From JBCDCU01 sp039180865 (lineage in GTDB: Bacteria > Pseudomonadota > Alphaproteobacteria > Rhizobiales > JACESI01): a DNA stretch of 14,642 nt. Of this stretch, positions 7,335-14,033 are shown one piece after another (position 1 is the first letter of the stretch; every line of letters starts with the position of its first letter). The notes beneath the pieces were generated by a model. It did no database searches. It was given only the letters and a program-made list of their open reading frames with translations, and had not been told where the DNA came from. The translations under genes were made by a program, and so were the position numbers. The stretch covers positions 1-14,642 of the forward strand of contig JBCDCZ010000098.1 in NCBI GenBank assembly GCA_039180865.1. The letters run 5' to 3'.

Positions 7335-8036
7335 ATGAACAGGATTCTCGTTGTCGACGATGATGCGCATATTCTGGATGTGATCTGCTTCGCGCTCAAG
7401 AAAGCAGGCTATTCTTATGAATGCGCGCATGACGGAAAAGTAGCGATAGAAAAGGCCGAGACCTTCGTGCCCGATCTCGTCATTCTCGATATCGGCCTAC
7501 CGGAAATGGATGGGCTGGAGGTCTGCCGCCAGATCCGCCGCTCATCCGAAGTGCCGATCCTGTTTTTATCAGCACGTAGCGACGAGATCGACCGGGTCCT
7601 GGGCCTCGAAATCGGCGGCGACGACTATGTCACAAAGCCCTTCAGCCCAAGGGAACTCGTGGCCCGTGTGTCGGTGATCCTGAAGCGGATGCAAGGCGCG
7701 TCGGAAGCCGCACCGGACCAAACGGGCATCCTCACCAAGGGGACTGTCCGGCTTGACACGCAACACAGATCCGCTGCGGTCGGTGAGAATGCCGTTGATC
7801 TCACGGCTCTTGAATTCAATATCCTGCAGACATTGCTTGCCAGGCCACGCATGGCATTTACCCGAGATCAAATCATGACACTCGCTTATGATGCCAACAT
7901 CCACGTTTCCGACCGCACGATTGACAGCCATATCCGCAACATTCGGGGAAAGTTCAAACGCGCCGGTTGTGACAATGCCATTGAAACCGTGCACGGTATA
8001 GGCTTCCGGATCGGTTCGTGTGGAATGTCCGATTGA
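7335..8036 (+). CDS. OmpR-family response regulator, dedicated two-component system
   Basis: The protein has 233 residues. The receiver domain (1-115) has the acidic pair Asp8/Asp9, phosphoacceptor Asp52 in VILDIGLPEMDG, switch Ser79 and Lys101 in DDYVTKPFSPREL. A winged-helix DNA-binding domain spans about 135-230 (LTALEFNILQTLLARPRMAFTRDQI, then SDRTIDSHIRNIRGKFK and the VHGIGFRI wing). This is the OmpR/PhoB class, which binds direct repeats at 11-bp steps. The ATG at 7335 begins MNRILVVDDD, the normal family start. An in-frame ATG at 7182 would add 51 residues read mostly across the hairpin region and is rejected. The gene follows the VIT/vWA target and overlaps the kinase gene, so the two are probably co-translated. 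The phased boxes at 3334-3381 and 12283-12328 are candidate targets. Confidence 0.93.
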   Translation: MNRILVVDDDAHILDVICFALKKAGYSYECAHDGKVAIEKAETFVPDLVILDIGLPEMDGLEVCRQIRRSSEVPILFLSARSDEIDRVLGLEIGGDDYVTKPFSPRELVARVSVILKRMQGASEAAPDQTGILTKGTVRLDTQHRSAAVGENAVDLTALEFNILQTLLARPRMAFTRDQIMTLAYDANIHVSDRTIDSHIRNIRGKFKRAGCDNAIETVHGIGFRIGSCGMSD

Positions 8037-9610
8037 TCGACACATACCCGCAAAAATGGCGCCCGACGCTCGCGATGATCATCGCGGGCATTGTTGTGTT
8101 CGTCCTCAGCCTTCCGCTCGCTGGCTTAATGATTTTCCGCTTTTACGACGGCCAATTGGTGCGCGAAACGGAAACGGAATTGATCGCCCAGGGCGCTGTT
8201 CTAAGCGCGTTGATTGCCAATGAAGTTGCTGAAGAGGGCATCCCGGTCGATACACTGGGAGCGCCTTTACCGGAAGACCTGCGACCCGGACCGGATGAGG
8301 TCTTCCAACCGATTGAGACCAGGATCGATCTGTTTACCGCGGAAGTCTTTCCGCTACGCCCTGAAGCGGAAGAGACTGAACGACTCGTTTCAGAGAGCTT
8401 CAGGACACTTGGTGAGAAGCTCCAGACAATTGTTGTTGATACCCAAAGAAGAACGCTTGCGGGCTTTCGCATTCTCGACCCGACCGGCCTTGTGATCACC
8501 GGACGCAATGAAGTGGGGCAGTCGCTCGCTCACATTTATGAGGTGAGGGGCGCGCTGCAGGGCCGCTATCGAAGTGTCGTCCGAAGGCGGTTCACCGAAA
8601 ATCCCGCTCCCGCGCTCAGTTCGATCAGTCGAAGCGCGCGCATCCGCGTTTACGTCGCAATGCCGGTCATTGTCGAAAACCGGGTGGCCGGTGTGGTTTA
8701 CCTATCTAGAACTCCGAACAATGTTGCCCGGGTCCTTTATCAACGAAGGGGCATCGTTGCGCTGACCGGGCTCTTCATCTTGAGCGTGAGTCTCGCGATT
8801 GCGATCGTCTTCTTAAGAACAGTGAAACGCCCGATTGATGAACTCAACCGCAGGACCAATGCGATCAGCGCCGGTGACCGCTCCGCAATCAAGCCCTTAT
8901 CCCGCCATGGCAGCAAGGAATTCGCGAACCTTGCGAAGAATGTCTTCAATATGTCGTCGAAACTCTTTGAGCGCGCCGATTACATCAAGACCTTCGCGGC
9001 CCATGTCACGCATGAGCTGAAATCGCCTCTGACCTCGATCCATGGCGCGGCGGAACTGATGCGTGACGGTCATGCGGATATGAGTGAGGAAGAGCGGCGG
9101 AAATTTCTGGACAATATCCTTGCGGATACAAACCGTCTTTCCGTCCTTCTCGAACGCTTACGCGACTATGCGGTGGCGGAAAACCCGCAACTCGGCGGAA
9201 CCTGCGGCCTTGCGGAAATTGCTGTCCAATTGCGTGCAAAATTCCCGAACCTCACTATCGAAAAAAGAGCACCGGACGATCTGGTCCTGCCGATGCGGGA
9301 TGAAAATGCGCTGATTGTATTCTCCAATCTTGCCGAAAACGCTGCGCATCACGGGGCGAAGAAACTCTCTTTGGAAGCGGGTGTACGCGGCAAGGATCTG
9401 GTTGTCTCAGTAATCGATGACGGCACCGGCATTTCCGAACACAATAGGGAGAAGATCTTCGAGCTCTTCTTCACGACCAGACGGGATGAGGGCGGGACCG
9501 GAATGGGGCTTCAGATCGTCCGCGCCATACTCCAGGCGCACCGCGGTGATATCGCCTTCCATCCGACGGCGGTCGGGACTCAATTCGATATCACGTTGCC
9601 AATAGCGTGA
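8018..9610 (+). CDS. Membrane sensor histidine kinase, dedicated two-component system
   Basis: With a GTG start at 8018 the protein has 530 residues. Membrane helix 1 spans about 20-42, a periplasmic sensor region of about 200 residues runs 43-244, helix 2 spans about 246-268, and a HAMP linker runs to about 320. The kinase core follows: His332 in the H-box THELKSPLTSIHG, N-box Asn437/Asn441 in NLAENAAHHG, G1 Asp467/Asp468 in DDGTGI, F-box FELFFTTR and G2 GGTGMGL at 492-498. It autophosphorylates and passes phosphate to the upstream response regulator, whose gene it overlaps by 19 nt. TTG at 8033 is an alternative start. The sensor part (residues 170-235, with LDPTGLVITGRNEVGQ and VYVAMPVIVENRVAGVVYLS) has Cache/PAS-like features. 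The signal is unknown; the arrangement suggests envelope or surface-protein state. Confidence 0.93.
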   Translation: MWNVRLIDTYPQKWRPTLAMIIAGIVVFVLSLPLAGLMIFRFYDGQLVRETETELIAQGAVLSALIANEVAEEGIPVDTLGAPLPEDLRPGPDEVFQPIETRIDLFTAEVFPLRPEAEETERLVSESFRTLGEKLQTIVVDTQRRTLAGFRILDPTGLVITGRNEVGQSLAHIYEVRGALQGRYRSVVRRRFTENPAPALSSISRSARIRVYVAMPVIVENRVAGVVYLSRTPNNVARVLYQRRGIVALTGLFILSVSLAIAIVFLRTVKRPIDELNRRTNAISAGDRSAIKPLSRHGSKEFANLAKNVFNMSSKLFERADYIKTFAAHVTHELKSPLTSIHGAAELMRDGHADMSEEERRKFLDNILADTNRLSVLLERLRDYAVAENPQLGGTCGLAEIAVQLRAKFPNLTIEKRAPDDLVLPMRDENALIVFSNLAENAAHHGAKKLSLEAGVRGKDLVVSVIDDGTGISEHNREKIFELFFTTRRDEGGTGMGLQIVRAILQAHRGDIAFHPTAVGTQFDITLPIA

Positions 9611-9633
9611 TGGATTTCTGAGCGAAGAAGGGC

Positions 9634-9661
9634 TTGACGGATGAATGGGCTTTCATATAAG
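9634..9661 (+). promoter_or_regulatory. Sigma70-type promoter of the TetR gene
   Basis: TTGACG (9634-9639), a 16-bp spacer and TATAAG (9656-9661) form a good -35/-10 pair 24 nt after the histidine-kinase stop. Transcription would start near 9668, inside the operator and just before the preferred ATG at 9693. Confidence 0.6.
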
Positions 9662-9677
9662 AGAATAAATGTTCTCT
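9660..9677. promoter_or_regulatory. TetR-type operator O1 (own promoter)
   Basis: AGAGAA (9660-9665), TAAATG, TTCTCT (9672-9677) is a perfect 6-bp inverted repeat overlapping the -10 and predicted transcription start. A related palindrome lies before the next gene of the operon, at 10276-10293. Two matching palindromes flanking a TetR gene are strong evidence for its operators. Binding itself is inferred. Confidence 0.7.
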
Positions 9678-9692
9678 AATGGATCGGATGAT

Positions 9693-10259
9693 ATGCCCAG
9701 ACCCCGCGAATTTGACCCGGATGAAGCACTCGATGCCGCTATGCGGGTTTTTTGGGCGAAGGGTTTTGCTGAAACCAGCTACGACGATCTTGTGTTGGGG
9801 ACCGGTGTCAGTCGTAAGAGCCTCTACTCTGTCTTCGGAGACAAACATATGCTTTTTATCGCGGCGCTCCAAAGATACAGAGCCAAGATTGTTCCCGATC
9901 TATTCCGAGCCCTTGATGCCGAAAACATCTCTGCGGAGGGAATTCGCGCAATGTTGAGGAACTTTGTGATCCTTGCAGATACACCGCGAGGCGCGATCGG
10001 ATGTTTCATGGCGCGTACATCAGCGGACGTTGCCATTCAGATGGACGACGTTCGCAGCATCATCGACCGCCATTGGGACGACCTTCACAAAAGGTTCTTC
10101 AATGCGTTGCTTCGTTCGGGTTACAGGCGAGATCGAGCGGACGAGCTTGCTTACTTCTTTGTCGGCGTAATGCAGGGTTTCCTCGCGCTCGCACATGCCA
10201 GGGCAGGACGGGAAAGGATGGAGCCTTTCATTGAAGAAGCGCTGAAAGCGTTAGACTAA
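9693..10259 (+). CDS. TetR-family transcriptional repressor
   Basis: The protein has 188 residues from the ATG at 9693 (MPRPREFDPDEALDAAMRVFWAKGFAETSYDDLVLGTGVSRKSLYSVFGDK). The N-terminal 60 residues are a TetR HTH domain, with GVSRKSLYSVFG as the recognition region. The all-helical C-terminal part (FVILADTPRGAIGCFMARTSAD and onward) is the ligand-binding and dimer domain, similar to the AefR/ComR-like group. An upstream in-frame ATG at 9669 falls at the predicted transcription start and inside the operator, so it is unlikely to be used. It heads an operon with a membrane protein and an SDR-like protein, which it probably represses together with itself until a ligand binds. Confidence 0.92.
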   Translation: MPRPREFDPDEALDAAMRVFWAKGFAETSYDDLVLGTGVSRKSLYSVFGDKHMLFIAALQRYRAKIVPDLFRALDAENISAEGIRAMLRNFVILADTPRGAIGCFMARTSADVAIQMDDVRSIIDRHWDDLHKRFFNALLRSGYRRDRADELAYFFVGVMQGFLALAHARAGRERMEPFIEEALKALD

Positions 10260-10275
10260 AAAAATTTCACCCATT

Positions 10276-10293
10276 AGAGAATGATCATTCTTG
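10276..10293. promoter_or_regulatory. TetR-type operator O2 (downstream genes)
   Basis: AGAGAATGATCATTCTTG shares the AGAGAAT / ATTCT plan of O1 and contains the perfect 14-bp palindrome AGAATGATCATTCT (10278-10291). It lies 16 bp after the TetR stop and 67 bp before the membrane-protein ATG, so the downstream pair probably has its own TetR-repressed promoter. TTAGAC at 10251 and TTAGAG at 10274 are a weak candidate -35/-10 pair. Confidence 0.65.
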
Positions 10294-10360
10294 AAAGGTC
10301 AATGATGCGGATCCCGACAAACCCAAATGAAATCTGTTCTTTGATGCAAGAGACTTGATC

Positions 10361-11089
10361 ATGCCGATGTCCACCATTCCCTTCCTGTTCGCTGCGCAAA
10401 TTGCTTTCTTGATTGTATCTGCGCGCAACGCAGCGTCTCTTAAGGCGTCCTCGGCGGCATTTTTCTTGATTGCTGCCTTCTGCCTTTGGGGAGCGGCAAG
10501 CGCAAATTTGGCGTGGGCCGGAATATATGAGACGGAATGGTTTTTGAAGCTCCTTCCAGGGCTTTGGTTGCCGGCGATACCGTTTCTTGTAGCTTCTCTC
10601 GTGCTTTTGCTTCCGGTTGTAAGAACCGGTCTTGTCCGCATTGCGGATACCGTACCTGCGCATTGGCTCGTTGGCATTCAGACTTTGCGAATTGCAGCCC
10701 TCGGGACGCTTATCAAAACAATCCAGGGTGATTTTCCGGTGGCAGTTGAAATCGCTATCGGCCTCAACGATCTCCTCTATGGGTTTTCAGCGCTTTGGCT
10801 ATTCTTACAGGTCCGGCGCAACGCAATCTCGCCTGATGCGCTAGTGATCTGGCATCTCGTGGGTGTTTTGATAATCCTCGTCCCGGGAGGACTGGCGATC
10901 CAGTCCGGCTTGCCTGGAACGTTGCAGGTTTTCAAAGATCACCCGACATCAGAGGTAATGTTCGACTGGCCGATGGTGATGGCGCCCAGCCTCGTAGTTC
11001 CAGCCTTTCTACTCCTCAACATTTTCGCGGCATTCGCTGCTCTACGCGCTCGTCATTCCAAAACGCTGAGAAAGGATACTCTATCATGA
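10361..11089 (+). CDS. Seven-helix membrane protein of the TetR operon
   Basis: I do not recognise a named family. The protein has 242 residues and about seven predicted membrane segments: near residues 3-20, 30-50, 60-85, 100-120, 125-145, 155-180 and 205-230. The final tail is basic (RARHSKTLRKDTLS). Charged residues within otherwise hydrophobic parts are few. The ATG at 10361 follows AAGAGA by 7 nt; a TTG at 10355 would only add two residues. Its stop overlaps the start of the NmrA-like gene (ATGA), so the two proteins are translationally coupled and probably act in the same process. The O2 operator lies upstream, implying induction by the TetR ligand. Confidence 0.8.
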   Translation: MPMSTIPFLFAAQIAFLIVSARNAASLKASSAAFFLIAAFCLWGAASANLAWAGIYETEWFLKLLPGLWLPAIPFLVASLVLLLPVVRTGLVRIADTVPAHWLVGIQTLRIAALGTLIKTIQGDFPVAVEIAIGLNDLLYGFSALWLFLQVRRNAISPDALVIWHLVGVLIILVPGGLAIQSGLPGTLQVFKDHPTSEVMFDWPMVMAPSLVVPAFLLLNIFAAFAALRARHSKTLRKDTLS

Positions 11090-12087
11090 GCCAACTAAGC
11101 ATATTGGTGGCCGGCGCCACTGGCCAAATCGGATCCCACATCATTCCCATTTTACTTGCGAAGGGTCACAAAGTGCGTGCGCTGGTGCGTCGGGCAGACG
11201 ACACGATCCATGGGGTTCCGGACGGCATGATCGAATACGCTGTCGGTTCGCTGGATGACAAAGACAGTCTCATCCGCGCCCTCAAAGGTATCCATACGGT
11301 CGTGTCCTCGGCGAACGCAATCATTCCATCTGGAACAACGATGTCTGTCAAAGCAATTAGCGAGACAGGATACGATAACTTTGTTTCTGCGGCTGAAGCA
11401 GCGGGCGTGCGCCACTGGGTTCAATCTTCGGTTCCTGCTGTTAGCCCCAGATTCGATGCAACCGTGCCAGAACTTGCGGGAAAGCGTATCATCGAAGCTC
11501 GCCTTGAACGGTCAACCATTGCCCATACGATAGTCCGAAATCCCGCCTTCATGGACGTTTGGATGGTAATGACAGGCGCGGGAAAGAATGCAGCGAATAA
11601 CCACCCTCACGCGACAACGGGACGACCCTACGGCTTCATGAAGATGTGGCTTTCCTTGACGGGCAATCTAGTCGCAAAACGCGGAATTCTGCTCGCCCCT
11701 GGTGGTCGCGGTCATGGATCGCCGTTCATAGCGGTTGAGGACGTTGCCAATTTGATGGCCGGTGTCGTTGGCAAACAATCCGCTTATAACCGCACGCTTG
11801 AAAGTGGAGGTCCTGAATGGGTGACCTGGGGCGAGGTCGCTGAGCTGATGCAGAAGAAAACTGGACGTAAAATTCGGGTTATCCCGATGCCTGGTTGGAT
11901 TGCAAATGTCGGGTCAAAGCTCATGAAGCCAATTTGGCCGTCTGCATCCAATATCCTGGCACTCGTCAAACTTGTCGCCACTCATCAGCCTGATTGGCGG
12001 AGCGCTCCGATCGTTAGTGAATTCGATCTGCCCAAACAGATGACTCTTTCCGAATATCTCGACCGACACTGGTCGCCTGCAAAATGA
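11086..12087 (+). CDS. NmrA-like atypical SDR, NAD(P)-binding protein
   Basis: The protein has 333 residues. The N-terminal Rossmann fold has the motif G10-x-x-G13-x-x-G16 in ILVAGATGQIG. VRALVRR near residue 30 is typical of NADP-preferring NmrA/PCBER-like atypical SDRs. The middle part has GVRHWVQSSVPAVSPRF and LERSTIAHTIVRNPAFMD, the usual 'serine then substrate loop' region. The classical YxxxK catalytic pair is absent. The C-terminal half contains VEDVANLMAGVVG and a helical cap. Members act as NAD(P)-dependent reductases, isomerases or redox sensors. No substrate is evident. The ATG overlaps the membrane-protein stop by 4 nt. It is the last gene of the TetR operon. Confidence 0.88.
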   Translation: MSQLSILVAGATGQIGSHIIPILLAKGHKVRALVRRADDTIHGVPDGMIEYAVGSLDDKDSLIRALKGIHTVVSSANAIIPSGTTMSVKAISETGYDNFVSAAEAAGVRHWVQSSVPAVSPRFDATVPELAGKRIIEARLERSTIAHTIVRNPAFMDVWMVMTGAGKNAANNHPHATTGRPYGFMKMWLSLTGNLVAKRGILLAPGGRGHGSPFIAVEDVANLMAGVVGKQSAYNRTLESGGPEWVTWGEVAELMQKKTGRKIRVIPMPGWIANVGSKLMKPIWPSASNILALVKLVATHQPDWRSAPIVSEFDLPKQMTLSEYLDRHWSPAK

Positions 12088-12194
12088 CCCAGGCATAGCG
12101 TGCAGTGAAATCAAGGACGGGCTATGGAGCCCCTCATTCTGGTTTTGTGCTGTGCTGGGAGCCGGATTTTTTGGAGGGTATCGGCTCATAACAG

Positions 12195-12224
12195 TCCCGC
12201 CGGGCCCGACTGGCGGGATGGTTT
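12195..12224 (+). terminator. Probable Rho-independent terminator of the TetR operon
   Basis: TCCCGCC (12195-12201), a 10-nt loop and GGCGGGA (12212-12218) form a 7-bp stem, followed by TGGTTTT. The stem is strong and a short T run follows. It lies 107 nt after the SDR stop, so transcripts would carry a long 3' end. The T run is interrupted by GG. Confidence 0.5.
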
Positions 12225-12282
12225 TGATGATTTGAAATCCCGGTTTTCGACGCGGCCATACTCCTATAGGGCGCTGAGAATT

Positions 12283-12328
12283 CTGCAATTGCTGAAAATC
12301 TGCACATGCTGTCAGGCGCTCCTGCGAA
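12283..12328 (+). promoter_or_regulatory. 11-bp-phased repeat box upstream of the glycosidase gene (copy 2)
   Basis: The core TGCTGAAAATCTGCACA (12290-12306) is identical to that before the exosortase gene. Half-sites are TTGCTGA at 12289-12295, CTGCACA at 12300-12306 and CTGCGAA at 12322-12328, again at 11 and 22 bp steps. CTGCA at 12283 has a counterpart at 3334 with a 2-nt length difference. A TCTAAT -10-like element (12336-12341) starts 8 bp after the last half-site, as expected where an activator replaces the -35. Shared control with the exosortase is inferred. Confidence 0.55.
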
Positions 12329-12335
12329 CCCGTTT

Positions 12336-12341
12336 TCTAAT
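12336..12341 (+). promoter_or_regulatory. -10-like element before the glycosidase gene
   Basis: TCTAAT resembles the sigma70 -10. No good -35 precedes it at 17 bp, which fits an activator-dependent promoter using the phased box. Confidence 0.4.
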
Positions 12342-12364
12342 CAGGCTCTTTCTGGAACAAGTGC

Positions 12365-12370
12365 AGGAGA
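12365..12370 (+). promoter_or_regulatory. Ribosome-binding site that fixes the GTG start of the glycosidase gene
   Basis: AGGAGA lies 6 nt before the GTG at 12377. No other start codon in frame has a comparable site. Confidence 0.75.
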
Positions 12371-12376
12371 GCGGTC

Positions 12377-13348
12377 GTGGGAAAGCTTGGCGGAATTCTT
12401 TTGATTATTCTAATTGGCGCGATCTGTTTGATCCCGGCGAGCTACTATATCTACGCCGGGACCTATGGTCTTAACGTTGGCCTGAAACGCGGTGGGACAA
12501 TCTGGAAAACCGTGCCAGACACTTTCAGCAACGTGTCGCCCGCTATGAAGCTTGCGCTTCAGGAGCAAATCCCGGTCCCCAAGCCCGGAAAATTTGCCTG
12601 GATCCCGGTTTCAAAGGGCGTGGAAATCGGTGAATTGCCAGTTCACGTCGGAGCGATCGAAGTCGACCGTATCCTGCTCACACGTTTGGACTCCGCCCAC
12701 ACAAGCTTCAAGGTCAAGACCGACCCGACCGGCCGTAAGGAGCTTCGCGACTGGATGGCGGGGGACGGCGCAGTCGCCGCCGTCAACGGAAGCTATTATA
12801 CGCGGTATGGAAATCCGGACACGCCGATTGTGAGTGGCGGTATCGCAATGGGGCCAAAAGACTATGACGCAACTCATGGCGCCTTCGTCGTGAAGAACAA
12901 TCGCGCGCGGATTGTGGATTTGAAGGCTGTCGATTGGCAGACGGCTTTAGAAGGCGCGGATCATGCGATGGTTTCATATCCACTCCTTGTGTCGCCTGAT
13001 AAAACCCGGAAAGTAAAGTCGAACCGCCAATGGCTTGCGAACCGAACTTTTGTTGCAATTGATAGTGAAGGGCGGGTCATTTTCGGGACCACTAAAGACG
13101 CTTTCTTCTCGCTTGAGCGGCTCGCAACCTTCCTGGAAACAGCGGAACTAAACGTCACCCACGCGTTGAACCTCGACGGTGGACCGGTGTCTTGTCATGG
13201 AGTGAAGAGTGTCTCTTTCGAGCGTGACTTTTGCGGTACTTGGGAGACCTCGACAAACGACAGGGGCGAGGTGAAACTTCTAAAGCCTCTCTTTGGGAAC
13301 AGGCGGTGGTCGATGCCGATTGCTTTGATCGCATCCGCACGCAACTAG
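12377..13348 (+). CDS. Membrane-anchored phosphodiester glycosidase (NAGPA domain) protein
   Basis: The protein has 323 residues. A single N-terminal membrane segment or uncleaved signal spans about 5-27 (LGGILLIILIGAICLIPASYYIY), so the rest is probably periplasmic. The NAGPA domain starts near residue 95: Asn137 in AAVNGSYYTRYG, then VSGGIAMGP, and Asp267 in LNLDGGPVS (residues 264-272), the family hallmark. Relatives hydrolyse phosphodiester-linked sugars, such as the GlcNAc-1-phosphate 'uncovering' enzyme and bacterial cell-envelope homologues. The substrate here is unknown. GTG is the start, preceded by AGGAGA. The upstream region carries the same phased box as the exosortase gene, suggesting it belongs to the same envelope regulon. 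It is convergent with the GFA gene, with a 66-bp gap. Confidence 0.88.
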   Translation: MGKLGGILLIILIGAICLIPASYYIYAGTYGLNVGLKRGGTIWKTVPDTFSNVSPAMKLALQEQIPVPKPGKFAWIPVSKGVEIGELPVHVGAIEVDRILLTRLDSAHTSFKVKTDPTGRKELRDWMAGDGAVAAVNGSYYTRYGNPDTPIVSGGIAMGPKDYDATHGAFVVKNNRARIVDLKAVDWQTALEGADHAMVSYPLLVSPDKTRKVKSNRQWLANRTFVAIDSEGRVIFGTTKDAFFSLERLATFLETAELNVTHALNLDGGPVSCHGVKSVSFERDFCGTWETSTNDRGEVKLLKPLFGNRRWSMPIALIASARN

Positions 13349-13414
13349 ATGTGCGTGCATAACTCCTCCTTTATTACCGGACGGCAGCGCACCGGTGTTG
13401 AAGTAGTCTGGTTG

Positions 13415-13876
13415 TCACCCTTCGGTGGCCCGTTCAATCAATGTCTTGCCTTTCTTTGCCGCATTCTGCAGCCCCTTCGGATGCTTGGGGAGGGCATCAG
13501 ACACCTGAACCCATGGCACACGTTCGTACCAGAAAATGTGGGCAGTCGGCTCGTACCGGCTAAGGTCATCGAGGGTTACGGCATAAAGGTGCGTTTCCTT
13601 CGGAAAGATGTCGGTCTCGAACGACAATGGAGCACCGCAGGTCGGGCAAAAACTGCGTGTGACGCCCTCCGAGGACGCGTAGAATGTCCGCTTGCCATTC
13701 CACACAATGTTGGAGCGCTTGACACCGAACCAGCTCACATAATCGGAAGACGCGGCCCGCCTGCAATCTTCGCAGTGGCAGATTGCGGCCCACAAAACGG
13801 GGGGCTTGGCTTTCCAGGTAACCTGGCCACAAAAACAGCGTCCGGTCAGGTCCTGGTCTTCGCTGCTCTCACACAT
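13415..13876 (-). CDS. GFA-family zinc protein
   Basis: The chosen ATG gives 153 residues, the normal size for the family. Seven cysteines are in the standard order: Cys14 and Cys16 (RCFCG), Cys33, Cys35 and Cys38 (CHCEDC), Cys77 and Cys80 (CPTCGAPL). These bind two zinc ions in the glutathione-dependent formaldehyde-activating fold. Most members labelled GFA have no proven formaldehyde role, so the family name is kept. The open frame continues upstream to 14197, but those 107 residues are low-complexity, overlap the divergent NTPase gene and lack family features. The ATG at 13876 has GGGGA about 9 nt upstream and starts just before the domain. The gene is divergent from the NTPase and convergent with the glycosidase. 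Confidence 0.88.
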   Translation of the reverse strand: MCESSEDQDLTGRCFCGQVTWKAKPPVLWAAICHCEDCRRAASSDYVSWFGVKRSNIVWNGKRTFYASSEGVTRSFCPTCGAPLSFETDIFPKETHLYAVTLDDLSRYEPTAHIFWYERVPWVQVSDALPKHPKGLQNAAKKGKTLIERATEG

Positions 13877-14033
13877 GTCGTGAATCCCCGTCTGAGACGC
13901 TTGCGTTGATGAGCTCTGCACTATGAAATGGACCTCACGGCCTGCCAAGTCAAAGGCATGAGACTGACCAGTTTGATGTTTTAGAGATGTGAAATCGGCC
14001 AAACCGGCTTCGCAAGGGCGCTTCGAAGACCAC

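Larger units (their letters stand above)
12088..12376. other. 289-bp intergenic region with terminator-like hairpin and regulatory box
   Basis: No convincing gene lies here: an open frame at 12124-12474 runs into the glycosidase gene in another frame and has no family features. The region holds a GC-rich hairpin followed by a T-rich stretch (12195-12224), the phased repeat box (12283-12328), a TCTAAT -10-like element (12336-12341) and the ribosome-binding site of the next gene (12365-12370). Confidence 0.7.

Noticed and set aside
12300..12317. A canonical PHO box (two CTGTCAT-type repeats) in copy 2
   Set aside because: GCTGTCAGG at 12308-12316 resembles one half-site but is out of the 11-bp phase and is not shared with copy 1. 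The shared half-site is CTGC-based.
12124..12474. Open frame of 116 codons in the gap before the glycosidase gene
   Set aside because: It overlaps the glycosidase gene by about 100 bp in another frame, has no family features or ribosome-binding site, and crosses the terminator-like hairpin and the regulatory box.
13349..13909. Plus-strand open frame of 186 codons
   Set aside because: It is antisense to the GFA gene, whose seven zinc cysteines prove the minus strand is the coding one.
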